From positions 152,402 to 216,401 of the forward strand of contig JAWKUK010000014.1 of the NCBI GenBank assembly GCA_041398605.1: a DNA stretch of 64,000 nt, written 5' to 3'. Both the position numbers and the translations under genes were made by a program. Positions within the stretch are counted from its first letter, which is position 1; each line of letters begins with the position of its first letter. This document shows positions 45,773-54,586 of this stretch, piece by piece. Origin of the DNA: JAWKUK01 sp041398605 (GTDB taxonomy: Bacteria; Planctomycetota; UBA1135; GCA-002686595). Under the pieces are notes generated by a model. It was not told where the DNA came from. It saw nothing but the letters and a program-made list of their open reading frames with translations, and made no database searches.

Positions 45773-47739
45773 CCGACACCCATCTCGAGCCGCGCATCGC
45801 GGTGCTCCCCGAGGTCGTGCGCAATCAGATCGCCGCGGGCGAGGTGATCGAGCGCCCAGCCTCTGTCGTGAAGGAGCTCGTCGAGAACGCGATCGACGCC
45901 GGCGCCACGCACATCCGCGTCGACCTCGAGGAGGGGGGCGTGAAGCTCGTGCGCATCGTCGACGACGGCGGCGGGATGGGGACGGCGGACCTCGCGCTCG
46001 CGTTCGAGGCCCACGCGACGAGCAAGCTGCGCCGCCCTGAGGACCTCGAGCACATCGCGAGCCTCGGCTTCCGCGGCGAGGCGCTGGCCTCGATGTCTTC
46101 GATCGCGCGGTGCCGGATCCTCTCGCGGCTCAAGGGCGCGAGCGAGGCGGCGGAGGTCCGCGACGAGGGCGGGCGCCGCTCGCAGGTCATGCCGGCCGGC
46201 GCGCCGGAGGGCACGACGATCGAGGTGCGGGACCTTTTCTTCAACGTGCCTGCGCGCCGGCGCTTCCTGAAGACGACGAGCACCGAGTACTCGCGGTGCC
46301 TCGACGTCGTGCAGCGCGCCGCCCTCGCGAACTCGACGCTGGCGGGCGGGGGCGTCGGGTTTGTCGTGACACACGACGGCAAGCGCGCGCTGGACATCGA
46401 GCCCGACATGCCGCTCTTGGCGCGCATCCGCAGGCTGTTCGGCAACGACATCGTCGCGGAGCTCGAGCACGTCGATGCGACGGACGGCGCGCTGCGGTTC
46501 TCGGGCTACGTCGCGCCGCCGCGGCTCGCGCGCCGGGACACGTCGCGGCAGATGTGGTTCTTGAACGGGCGCAGCGTGCGCGACAAGGTGCTGGTGCGTG
46601 TCCTGAAGGAGGCGTACCGCGGCGTGCTCGAGGACGGCCGCCAACCGGTCGCGTTCTTGCAGCTCTGGATGGACCCGGCGTTGGTCGACGTCAACGTGCA
46701 CCCGGCGAAGAGCGAGGTGCGCTTCCGCGACGAGCGGCGCATCTTCGGCTTCTTGGTCGGCGCGCTGCGCGAGGCCGTGCGCCGCACGGACATGGCGACG
46801 CCGGGTGAGTCGATGTTGCAGAGCCTGTGGCGCCGCGAGGGCCGCGCGCCGGAGCCGCAGCGCGGGCCGTACCTGCCCGACCCTGGCCCGTTGCGGACGC
46901 CGGGGAGCTCGCTCTTCGCGCCGCGTCGCGACGCGGGCGCCGGCGCCTCCAGCAGCCCGTACAGCAGCCCATCCGGCAGCCCATCCAGCGGTCCCTACAG
47001 CGGTCCCTACAGCGGCGCGCCTGCCGGTTCAACTGGCGCCGAGCGCGACCTGCTCGCGCCTTACCCGCCCGCGCGTCGCGCTGAGGGAGACGCCGGCGAC
47101 CCGCACGAAGCCCCCGTCGGCGCCGCGAGCGAGCGTGTCTCCGAAGCGTGGGCGCCGGTCGACGACCTGCGCGGGCCGTACCTGCAGGTCGCGAAGACTT
47201 ACATCATTCGCGCGTTGCCGGACGGCTTTGAGATCATCGACCAGCACGCGCTGCACGAGCGCTTGACGTACGAGGGGCTCTTGGCGGACGTGCGCGCGAA
47301 CCACGTCGAGATCCAGCGCTGGCTGACCCCGGAGCTGGTCGAACTCGGCCGCGCGGACGTCGAGCTCCTCTCGGGTCACTTCGACGCGTTGCGGCGCGTC
47401 GGGATCGACCTCGCTGTGTTCGGCGAGGACACGGTCGCGGTGCACGGCTTGCCTGCGCGTATGAAGCACCCCGACCCGGAGGGGCTCGTGCGCGACCTCG
47501 TCGAGCTGATCGGCCGCACGGGGCGCGCCCCGGCCGCCGAGGACGTGATCGAGGAGGTCCTGCACCGCGCCGCTTGCCGCTCGTCGATCATGGCGGGCGA
47601 CGTGCTGGACCAAACGCAGATGGAGGCCCTCCTGCGCCGCGCGCGCGGCACGGGCGAGGACCAAACCTGCCCACACGCGCGCCCGACCCGCGTGCGCTTC
47701 AGCCTGGCCGAGCTCGAGAAGGCCTTCCACCGCCGCTGA
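45769..47739 (+). CDS. mutL: DNA mismatch repair protein MutL, endonuclease type
   Basis: 656 residues; GGAGGA lies upstream of the ATG at 45769. GHKL ATPase motifs: NQIAAGEVIERPASVVKEL, NAIDAGA, DDGGGM, ATSKL and GFRGEAL. A Ser/Gly/Pro linker (~345-460, with PYSG-type repeats) joins the C-terminal domain, which carries the endonuclease metal motif DQHALHERLTYE near 490, ACRSSIMAGD and CPHARPT. MutL therefore probably nicks DNA itself, as in species without MutH. mutS is not in the window. Confidence 0.96.
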   Translation: MTDTHLEPRIAVLPEVVRNQIAAGEVIERPASVVKELVENAIDAGATHIRVDLEEGGVKLVRIVDDGGGMGTADLALAFEAHATSKLRRPEDLEHIASLGFRGEALASMSSIARCRILSRLKGASEAAEVRDEGGRRSQVMPAGAPEGTTIEVRDLFFNVPARRRFLKTTSTEYSRCLDVVQRAALANSTLAGGGVGFVVTHDGKRALDIEPDMPLLARIRRLFGNDIVAELEHVDATDGALRFSGYVAPPRLARRDTSRQMWFLNGRSVRDKVLVRVLKEAYRGVLEDGRQPVAFLQLWMDPALVDVNVHPAKSEVRFRDERRIFGFLVGALREAVRRTDMATPGESMLQSLWRREGRAPEPQRGPYLPDPGPLRTPGSSLFAPRRDAGAGASSSPYSSPSGSPSSGPYSGPYSGAPAGSTGAERDLLAPYPPARRAEGDAGDPHEAPVGAASERVSEAWAPVDDLRGPYLQVAKTYIIRALPDGFEIIDQHALHERLTYEGLLADVRANHVEIQRWLTPELVELGRADVELLSGHFDALRRVGIDLAVFGEDTVAVHGLPARMKHPDPEGLVRDLVELIGRTGRAPAAEDVIEEVLHRAACRSSIMAGDVLDQTQMEALLRRARGTGEDQTCPHARPTRVRFSLAELEKAFHRR

Positions 47740-48457
47740 CCGCGAGTCACCAAGTCCACTTCTGCCTCTAACGAGCTTGGCTCGGCTTCGCGTTCGATCG
47801 CTGGCTCCGGCATGGTGTTGTGCGGCTCTTAGGTGCGCGGTGTGTTGCTATTTCCAAAGACCTCGCCGGGGCCTCGAGTGCGGCCAAGACCGCGATACAG
47901 GCGCAATCATCCGTGTTCCCAAGCTCTTGGGTTTCTAGGTGGGGGCGTGATCCGATCGTCGCTTGATCCGTTGGTGCGTAGAGCGAGGGTGCCCTCGGCT
48001 AGCTTTCTGTAGGCCCCTGCGCCCGCCTCCCGCTGCTGAGAGCTCAGCGAGCCTGGGCGCAACTCGTGGCCTAGGAGCCTGCGCCACAGAACGCGATTCG
48101 CATCCCGGCGCTCCCGCGCGCCGGAGCCGCGTTGCAGCAAGGTTCCAAATGTCATCAAGCTATGAGAAACTTGCTGCGCCTTGCTCCAACGCACGGGAGC
48201 ACCACGCTGCGAACCGCGTTCTGTGGCGCAGACTCCCAGGTTCCATTCGCGCTACTTTGTGGGCATGACATAATCCTCGGGCTTTGCATGTGCACGATGT
48301 CCCTTGCGCCTACCCGTTGCCTTGCGCTCCAAGACGACCAGAGGGGTCTCGTCGCCCCTGGCCTTGACGCGTTTGAACGCGCGAGGCAGCGCCAAGCGCT
48401 AAGGACAATCGAGCCGTGCAAGGGTCAGGGGCCGGATGACTCGCGAGGGGCAGGCTA
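47740..48457. other. Intergenic, lower GC, with long fold-back element
   Basis: 718 nt with visibly lower GC than the flanks. Open frames are short, Arg/Ser-rich and arise from the inverted repeat at 48070-48240 (both strands give an RVLWRRL peptide). I see no credible gene. The change in composition suggests acquired or decayed sequence. Confidence 0.6.
48070..48240 (-). repeat. 171-bp imperfect palindrome, possible hairpin RNA
   Basis: Left arm 48070-48146 and right arm 48164-48240 are inverted copies with about 80 % identity around a 17-nt loop. In the outer 58 pairs there are ten differences; eight are transitions, and all eight would be G-U pairs in an RNA read from the minus strand. 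That bias suggests selection for a minus-strand hairpin, or an element that once was one. Confidence 0.75.
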
Positions 48458-50263
48458 ATGGTCGACGACTCAGGTGAGCGGAGCGGGCGATCCGCATCGA
48501 ATGGGCACTCCGAGCGGCCTGCGGGGGCTGAGGAGGTCGACCCGTTGGTCGACCCGCTGCTCCGTGATGTCCCGCTGAAGGACGGGCATAAGTTCCTGTA
48601 CCCCGTTCGAATCCTGCGCCGCTTGGGCGAGGGCGGCATGGGCGTCGTGTACCTCGGGCAAAACGTCGAGCTCGAGAACGAGGTCGCGGTGAAGGTCCTC
48701 AAGCCTTGGATCGTTCGAGCTGGCGACGGTGTCGACTCCAGGTTCAGGCGTGAGGCGAAGCTCGCCGCCGAGCTGAACCACCCGAACCTCGTCCGGGTGC
48801 TCTCGCGCAAGACGGCCTACGGCCTCACCTATCTGGTCCTCGAGTATGTCGACGGCGTCGACGCCGAGCAGTACCTCGCGCAGCGCGGCGGCGCGCTGCC
48901 CGCGCGCGACGCCGCGTGGATCGTCTATCAGGCTGCAAAGGGGCTGAGCGCCGCACACGCGCACCGCTACGTCATCGTGCACCGCGACGTGAAGCCGTTG
49001 AACATCTTCGTCTCGGCGGACGGGCGCGCCAAGGTCGGCGACCTCGGGCTCGCGACGGCCTTGGATCCGAGCCACAGCTTTTCGCACAAGACCAGCGGCA
49101 TCGTCGGGACCCTGCGCTATCTAGCGCCGGAGCAATGGACGCCTGACTCCGGATTGACGGGACCCAGGACCGACGTCTGGGGGCTCGGCGCGACGCTGTT
49201 CTTCCTCTTGTCGGGGGGGCACTACGCGCGGGGCGAGACGCACTCTCAGGTCTATGCTGACCTCTGTGAGCGGCCTTGGCGCGACCCGTGTACGGACCTC
49301 GCGCACGCCCCCGGCGCGCTCATCGACATCGCAACGCGCTGTCTCCAGCGCGACCCGGCGGCGCGCTATGCAGACGCCGGTGAGCTCGCGCGGGCGCTGC
49401 GGTCTTACTTGAATCCCCGCGCTGTCGCCGCGCCATCGGACGCGGCGCGACCCGCGACATCCCGCAGGACGTTCATCGGGCTGGGTGCCATGGCCCTCGC
49501 TGCTGCGTCGTACTTCGCCTTGCGCGGCGATGCAGGACGGGCACCAGAAGGTTGGGAGGCCGTCGATCCAACACCTGGGGATGGCGGCTGGGCGAAGCGC
49601 GTGCGCGAGCCGCGCTCGGGGGTCGTGCTGCGCCTCGTCGAAGCTGGGATGCTGGAGCGGACCACGAAGTCGACCCTTGGCTCGGCGGTGCCCTTGACGA
49701 GCGCTCAACCGGTGGCTTCCTATTACCTCGCTGAGCACGAGACGACAGGACCTGAGTACTACCGCGTGATGGCCAAGCGGACCAGCTCTCCGGACTCGAC
49801 CAGCCTGCCCGCATCGGGCGTGCTGTTTGAAGCTGCCGCGGAGTTCTGCTCGCTCGTGGGCGGCGCGCTGCCGACTGCGCTGCAGTGGGAGTACGCCGCC
49901 CGCGCGGGGCGTGTAGGCGACTACGTCTGGGGAAGCGATCCGGCCGCAGGCGGGCGCGAAGCGAACCTCTACGACGTCAGCGGACACCGTGCGCTCATGA
50001 TGCCGGGACGCAGCGAAGAGCACTTCGCCTTCGACGACACGTATCCTGGGCTGGCGCCCGTCGCCTCGCTCCGCCCAAACCCATGGGGCTTCTTCGACCT
50101 CGTCGGCAACGTTATGGAATGGTGTCGCGATGGGAAGCTGTATGGCGGTGCATACGACATGGGGCCACGCGACACGCCGCTGCATGTCGGGGTCCGGCTC
50201 CGAGACGATGTCAAATTCGGACAGGACCGAACCGGCTTTCGCCTCGCGTATGACCTGCCCTGA
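48458..50263 (+). CDS. Membrane Ser/Thr kinase fused to FGE-sulfatase-like domain
   Basis: 601 residues. Kinase domain ~50-310: LGEGGMGVVYLG near 57, VAVKVL, HRDVKPLNIF near 174, GDLGLA in place of DFG, and GTLRYLAPEQW. A helix at ~336-355 (TFIGLGAMALAAASYFAL) crosses the membrane. Residues ~400-600 are a formylglycine-generating-enzyme/SUMF1-like C-type lectin fold: YYLAEHETTGPEYYRVM, LPTALQWEYAARAG, NPWGFFDLVGNVMEWC and FRLAYDLP. The catalytic Cys pair of true FGE is not evident, so this is more likely a sensor. Such domains are also frequent targets of diversity-generating retroelements, but no reverse transcriptase is seen here. Confidence 0.9.
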   Translation: MVDDSGERSGRSASNGHSERPAGAEEVDPLVDPLLRDVPLKDGHKFLYPVRILRRLGEGGMGVVYLGQNVELENEVAVKVLKPWIVRAGDGVDSRFRREAKLAAELNHPNLVRVLSRKTAYGLTYLVLEYVDGVDAEQYLAQRGGALPARDAAWIVYQAAKGLSAAHAHRYVIVHRDVKPLNIFVSADGRAKVGDLGLATALDPSHSFSHKTSGIVGTLRYLAPEQWTPDSGLTGPRTDVWGLGATLFFLLSGGHYARGETHSQVYADLCERPWRDPCTDLAHAPGALIDIATRCLQRDPAARYADAGELARALRSYLNPRAVAAPSDAARPATSRRTFIGLGAMALAAASYFALRGDAGRAPEGWEAVDPTPGDGGWAKRVREPRSGVVLRLVEAGMLERTTKSTLGSAVPLTSAQPVASYYLAEHETTGPEYYRVMAKRTSSPDSTSLPASGVLFEAAAEFCSLVGGALPTALQWEYAARAGRVGDYVWGSDPAAGGREANLYDVSGHRALMMPGRSEEHFAFDDTYPGLAPVASLRPNPWGFFDLVGNVMEWCRDGKLYGGAYDMGPRDTPLHVGVRLRDDVKFGQDRTGFRLAYDLP

Positions 50264-50306
50264 CTTTCGACCGAGCGCCCTTCACTTGAACCATTCGAAC
50301 ACTGTC

Positions 50307-52427
50307 ATGCGAACCCAACCCAAGCTCCAAACTGCGCTCTTGCTGCTCCTCCTCGGGGCCTGCAGCGCGCCAGACTCGACTCGCGCAGGGGCAAGCGCAG
50401 TCGTCCCCGCCGCCGGTGCGCCCGCCGGAGGGCCGCGCGAGGCGCGCCCCGTCCCGGCGCCGGTGGGCGGACCGAAGGAACGCTCGGCCCACGAGGCGTC
50501 CGCGCCCGCGGAGGACCCGCTGCTGCGAGCACGGGGGCGCGAGGCCCAGGACTGGGAGCTCTGGTGCAAGCGTGTCGCCGCAGACGCGCGGCACGTCGCC
50601 GGCAAGGGCGACCGCGAGCGCGCGCGTGCGTTGATGGTAGAAGTGCTGGAGACGTATATCGCGGGCACTCAGCAGTACATCACCGAGAACCAAGTCGATG
50701 TCCTCGGCGGCTTCCGACTGACGGCCAGCGAGCTGGGCGTCAAAGACCTTGCTGCGCTCGCTTGGATGCGCTTTCGCTTCAACGTCGCTCACCCGGGCGA
50801 ACCCTACGACCATGAGCGGGCGCTGCGTATGGATGAGATCGACATCGAGTGGCGTATGCAGGCACCAACTACGATGCCAGTCCCGAGCCACCCCGCGATG
50901 ACGCCGTCAACGGCACTCCTCGACGAGCCAACGCCCGTTGAAGCGAGCGCGCCCCATGGCGAGGTCGGGATTCAGGCGGCCAGCGGCGAGATGCTGACAG
51001 GTGACGCGCAGGAGCCCCACGAAGCGAGCGCCCGCGCGGCGCAGGAGCGCGGTGATGAGGTCGAAGCGCTGCGCCATTACCGCGCCCTCGAGGCGGAGCT
51101 CCTCGCCGCGCGGCGCGCCCAAGCGGACGGGCTCGAGGCGCTCGACCGCGAGCTGGCTCGGGTGCGCGGGATCATCGCAGCGCTCGAGTCGCGCCGCGCA
51201 GCGCGCCAAGGTGCGGACCCCGTTGCGGCCCTCGGCGCAGCGGCGACCAGCGAGTCGGCGGGGGACCCGGAAGGGGCCCGAGCGGGGCTCGAGCAAGCGC
51301 TGGCGCAGGCCGACGAGGGCGGCGCGGAGGCGCGTGAACGGCGCAGACGCTTGGCCTTGCGTCTCGGCCAGCTGGCCCTCGCGCTCGGGGACTATGCGGG
51401 GGCGTCGCGCGCGTTCCAGGACGCGCGATCAGGGGCTGACGGCGCCGGAGACGGCGCGGACGCGGACCTCGGGCTCGGCGCGGCGAGCCTCGCGAGCGGC
51501 GATCCGGACGCCGCGTATCGACACTACGAGGAGGCGTCGAAGCGCATGGCAACGGGCTCCGACACGCACTACAAGTGCATCGCGGCCGAGCTCGGGAAGG
51601 CGCGCAGCAAGGATGCGCGGGGCGACAGCGAGGGAGCGCGCAAGGCCTTGGAGGACATCGTCGAGCGCATGTCGAGCGAGTCCGTCGAAGGCGATGACCC
51701 GCAGCGCTTCGAGTCGACCCTGCTGCTCATGCAGCTCAGGGAACTTGCTGGGGACCTGGATGGCGCGCGCGAGCTCGTGCCCTCGCTCGACCAGCTCGCG
51801 GCCTTCGATCCGAGCGACATGCGCCGGACCGCCGTTGGGCTGGCCAAGCTCTCGCTCGACGCGGCGTTCGCAGCCCGCCGGTGCGACCACCAGGAAGCGT
51901 TGACGCTGAGCCAGGAGCATGTCGCGCGCTTGCGCGCGGGCGGGCACACGCGTTCGCGCCACTTGCTGCACGCGCTGCGGCGTATGGCGGCGCTCGTGCG
52001 TACGCACAATTCAGCGAATGACGCCGCGGCGCTCGAGGACGAGGTCGCCGATCTGCTCGCTGCGCGCGCGAGCGATCCCGCCGCGACCCGCGCCGAGGAC
52101 GACGCAGCGTGGCGCCGGGTCATACGGGACCTCCTTCCGCCCTACGTGACGGCGGAGCCGCCTGAGGCGCTCGCGGGGCGCGCTTTTGCCCTCGACGTGC
52201 GGGCCGTGGACTCGTTCGGAATTGACCAGCTGCGCTGCATCCAGGATGGCCGCGAGGTACCGGTGGATCCCAGCGGCGAGCTCACTGAGGACGAAGATGG
52301 CCGTGGCGTCACGCTGCGTATCGAGCTCGTCGTACCGGACGGGCAAGACGCGTCGCTCGTGTCATTCATGGCGCGGGACAGCGGCGGGCTCTGGAGCGAT
52401 CCTGTGCACGTTGAGCTGGTCCCATGA
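50307..52427 (+). CDS. TPR-like lipoprotein
   Basis: 706 residues from the ATG at 50307. Signal sequence with lipobox LLGAC, then an Ala/Pro-rich linker. Much of residues ~240-620 is helical with TPR-like pairs (AAQERGDEVEALRHYRALE, LGDYAGASRAFQDA, LASGDPDAAYRHYEEA, DARGDSEGARKALEDI). The C-terminal ~95 residues are beta-rich (YVTAEPPEALAGRAFALDV to the end) and may be an Ig-like domain. It follows the kinase-FGE gene by 43 nt, so the two are likely coexpressed and may interact across the membrane. Specific role unknown. Confidence 0.75.
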   Translation: MRTQPKLQTALLLLLLGACSAPDSTRAGASAVVPAAGAPAGGPREARPVPAPVGGPKERSAHEASAPAEDPLLRARGREAQDWELWCKRVAADARHVAGKGDRERARALMVEVLETYIAGTQQYITENQVDVLGGFRLTASELGVKDLAALAWMRFRFNVAHPGEPYDHERALRMDEIDIEWRMQAPTTMPVPSHPAMTPSTALLDEPTPVEASAPHGEVGIQAASGEMLTGDAQEPHEASARAAQERGDEVEALRHYRALEAELLAARRAQADGLEALDRELARVRGIIAALESRRAARQGADPVAALGAAATSESAGDPEGARAGLEQALAQADEGGAEARERRRRLALRLGQLALALGDYAGASRAFQDARSGADGAGDGADADLGLGAASLASGDPDAAYRHYEEASKRMATGSDTHYKCIAAELGKARSKDARGDSEGARKALEDIVERMSSESVEGDDPQRFESTLLLMQLRELAGDLDGARELVPSLDQLAAFDPSDMRRTAVGLAKLSLDAAFAARRCDHQEALTLSQEHVARLRAGGHTRSRHLLHALRRMAALVRTHNSANDAAALEDEVADLLAARASDPAATRAEDDAAWRRVIRDLLPPYVTAEPPEALAGRAFALDVRAVDSFGIDQLRCIQDGREVPVDPSGELTEDEDGRGVTLRIELVVPDGQDASLVSFMARDSGGLWSDPVHVELVP

Positions 52428-52743
52428 GCGGGCCGGCCGCGGCGTCATGCGCTGCGGCCATCATCCCGTTCCTCGCGGCGAGGTCCTGCGAAAGGGCCTC
52501 ATTCCGCACGGTTCGTGTCGGGCGTGGAATCCGAGGTCATAGGTCTCGGGTGGGGCTCCGGTTGCCAGCTGCGCCCCTGTGAACAGCATCAAGAGAGCGA
52601 CCAAGTCTCGGCGATTTTTTGGCAGATGGGCTTCCGCTTGGAGCAACGGGCACGTCGTCCAGGTCGAAGGGGGCCCCCGGCGACCATTGACATCCATGGG
52701 CGCGGCTCGGGGCCTTCGGAGTTCGACTGATTGCCCAGATTCA
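52428..52743. other. Intergenic, no gene or known element seen
   Basis: 316 nt; contains a T6 tract at 52614-52619 not preceded by an obvious stem, and no convincing coding frame. Confidence 0.4.
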
Positions 52744-53509
52744 ATGTCTACACGAGCCCTTATTCGCGTCCTTGTCGTATCGATCGCGTCATCCGGAGCG
52801 CTCACACCGTTGCGGGCCCAAGGTCCCCCGCAGCACGGCGTCCCTGCAGGAGGCAGCCAGGTTGGGTCGAAGGCGCCCCAGGCGACGAGGTCCGGCGCTC
52901 CGTCCTTGTCCTGGAGGCTCGACTTCGCGGCGGCGAAGTCGAACGCCGCCCAGCACGAGGCGGCGACGCCCGTCGTCTGCGGCGTGGTGCTCGCCCCCGA
53001 CGTCGTCGTGACGTCTTTGAGCGCGGTCGCCCGCGCCAAGGGCGTGAAGGTGGTCACCGGCAAGGTGTCCGTGGCCCTGGAGGCTCATCGCCGGGGACGT
53101 CGGAAAGGACCTCGCCGTCCTGCGCCCGAAGAAGGCCCTCAGCGGCTGCGTCCCGCTCGGGGCGACCTCCCGGCTGGGTTGGGCGGACGAGGGCACGTTC
53201 ACGCTCGACGTCGACCCCAACCGTCCCGCGCGTGATCGGGCCGTCCCGCGCGCCGAGGTGCTCTCAGGGCCAGAAGGTGGCATCGACCGCGGCGCCTTCG
53301 GTCGCCGGATCGGCAACCTCCCGATCGTTGACGCAGACGGCGGCCTCGTCGGGATCTGGCGCTGGACCTCGCCCAAGCAAGCCCCGTGGGTGGTCCCCGC
53401 GGCGAGCGTGTGGAGCACCGTCCAGAGCGCAGGTGTCATCGCCCAGGCCGAGCCCGTAGCTGGGGCACGTCTGTCCCTCGCATACGTTCCCGTTGCTGCG
53501 CTGGGCTGA
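52744..53509 (+). pseudogene. Frameshifted secreted trypsin-like protein
   Basis: The ATG at 52744 opens a signal peptide (TRALIRVLVVSIASSGALTP, cleavage near LRAQ). The mature part resembles trypsin-like domains: VVCGVVLAPDVVVTSLSAVA and VTGKVSVALEA in the first frame, then GDVGKDLAVLRPKKAL, CVPLGA and LPIVDADGGLVGIW in the second. The frame changes near 53075-53082, where one base too many is present. No GDSGG motif is visible, so catalytic activity is doubtful even if the frame is restored. About 255 residues in total. Confidence 0.6.
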
Positions 53510-54185
53510 CACGGGCAAGGACGCCTACAAGAACGCGCTCAAGCGCTGCGGCGAGCTGCAGTGGAACGTGCAGTGTTCGACCTGCGCGGGCCGAGGGTAC
53601 GGGATCGTGAAGCGAGAGTTCCGCGAGGGCAAGAAGACGCGTCGTGTGGAGGAGCATCCGCCGTGCGAGCGTTGCGCTGCAGGCCGCCTTCGGAGCCGCG
53701 ATGAGATTTGGTCCACCGTGCGGAGCCTGGCCGCGATCTTGACGCGTGTCGCCAGCGACGCGCCCGAGCTGCACCGCGTTCAGGGCGCGCTGGAGGCTGG
53801 CGTGCGCGACGCCGTGGCTTTGAATCCGCTCTTGTTCCGCGAGCGCCTGCAGGACGCAGCCATGGAGGCCATCGTCCACACCAAGGCGGTGCCCGGGCAA
53901 TCGGTGGCGTTCCTCGTCCGCGAGGAGGAGTGGCCCCAGGACGATGTCGGTGACTGGTACCAGGACGCGCTGCCCGTGCGGACGAACAACAACGGGCGGC
54001 TGTTGCTGGTCGAGGCCCAGGCCCGCAATGTGCGCGGCGAAGCACGCGACGCCTTGGTCGTCGGTACGATCGCCGGGACCATCCGCTGGAACGATGAGGA
54101 CTGGGTCGTCGTGGAGCGCCCGCTGGCCGTACCGATGCCGACCGTCGGCGTCGTCCCGGCCTCAGGGACGCGCAAGAAGCGCTGA
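53493..54185 (+). CDS. CxxC zinc-finger-like protein, possibly 3' part of the upstream gene
   Basis: 230 residues from a TTG at 53493, with no good start signal and a 17-nt overlap with the preceding frame. Residues ~28-65 contain CSTCAGRGYG and CERCAAGRL, a DnaJ-like CxxCxGxG pair that could bind zinc. The rest is mixed helix and strand with no recognised motif, ending in a basic tail (SGTRKKR). The lack of a start and the immediate overlap suggest that a second indel near 53490 split one longer trypsin-like/zinc protein; not proven. Confidence 0.55.
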   Translation: MLRWADTGKDAYKNALKRCGELQWNVQCSTCAGRGYGIVKREFREGKKTRRVEEHPPCERCAAGRLRSRDEIWSTVRSLAAILTRVASDAPELHRVQGALEAGVRDAVALNPLLFRERLQDAAMEAIVHTKAVPGQSVAFLVREEEWPQDDVGDWYQDALPVRTNNNGRLLLVEAQARNVRGEARDALVVGTIAGTIRWNDEDWVVVERPLAVPMPTVGVVPASGTRKKR

Positions 54186-54534
54186 TCACCCTCGAACCCA
54201 ACGGACCGCGGCGCGGGCCGGGTGCGCGACGCGCACCCGGCCCGCGCAATTGAGTCTTCGGTCGACGTGGCGCCGACGAGATCCCAGGTGGGCTGGAGGA
54301 CCTCCAGCCGACACACGCGGCACGCACCGCCACTGCAGCGGGGAAGGGGGAACGGAGCGCGGACCACGAACGCTCGAGCCACGGCATCGCCCGAGGCGCG
54401 CCCTTCCATCGGTTGGCGACGGGCAAAGGGCTCGGGGGTGGGTCGTTCGCCGAGGGTCCCGCGAGCCTCGCGCGATCGCGGCGCAGCGGGCGCGCGCTCC
54501 GGGCTCGCGCTCCGGGCGCGCGCGAGATGGGCAC
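54186..54534. other. Intergenic, no gene seen
   Basis: About 350 nt between convergent genes; frames are Arg/Ser/Ala-rich shadows. Only the terminator at 54535-54575 is recognisable. Confidence 0.5.
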
Positions 54535-54575
54535 AAAAAAGCGCGCCCCGCAGCCCGATGGGCTGCGGGGCGCGC
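54535..54575 (-). terminator. Intrinsic terminator of the CBM-like gene
   Basis: GCGCGCCCCGCAGCCC and its exact complement form a perfect 16-bp stem with a 3-nt loop (54541-54575). On the minus strand the stem is followed by six T residues (54540-54535), 12 nt after the stop at 54587. Confidence 0.95.
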
Positions 54576-54586
54576 GTCGCGAGCGG

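Noticed and set aside
47907..48268. Two small genes on opposite strands in the gap after mutL
   Set aside because: Their similar RVLWRRL peptides are explained by the inverted repeat; no start signals or domains.
48458..50263. Diversity-generating retroelement
   Set aside because: The FGE-like target fold is there, but no reverse transcriptase, Avd gene or template repeat is in the window.
54186..54534. Possible small gene after the CxxC protein
   Set aside because: Frames are Arg/Ser-rich, with no start signal or recognisable motif.
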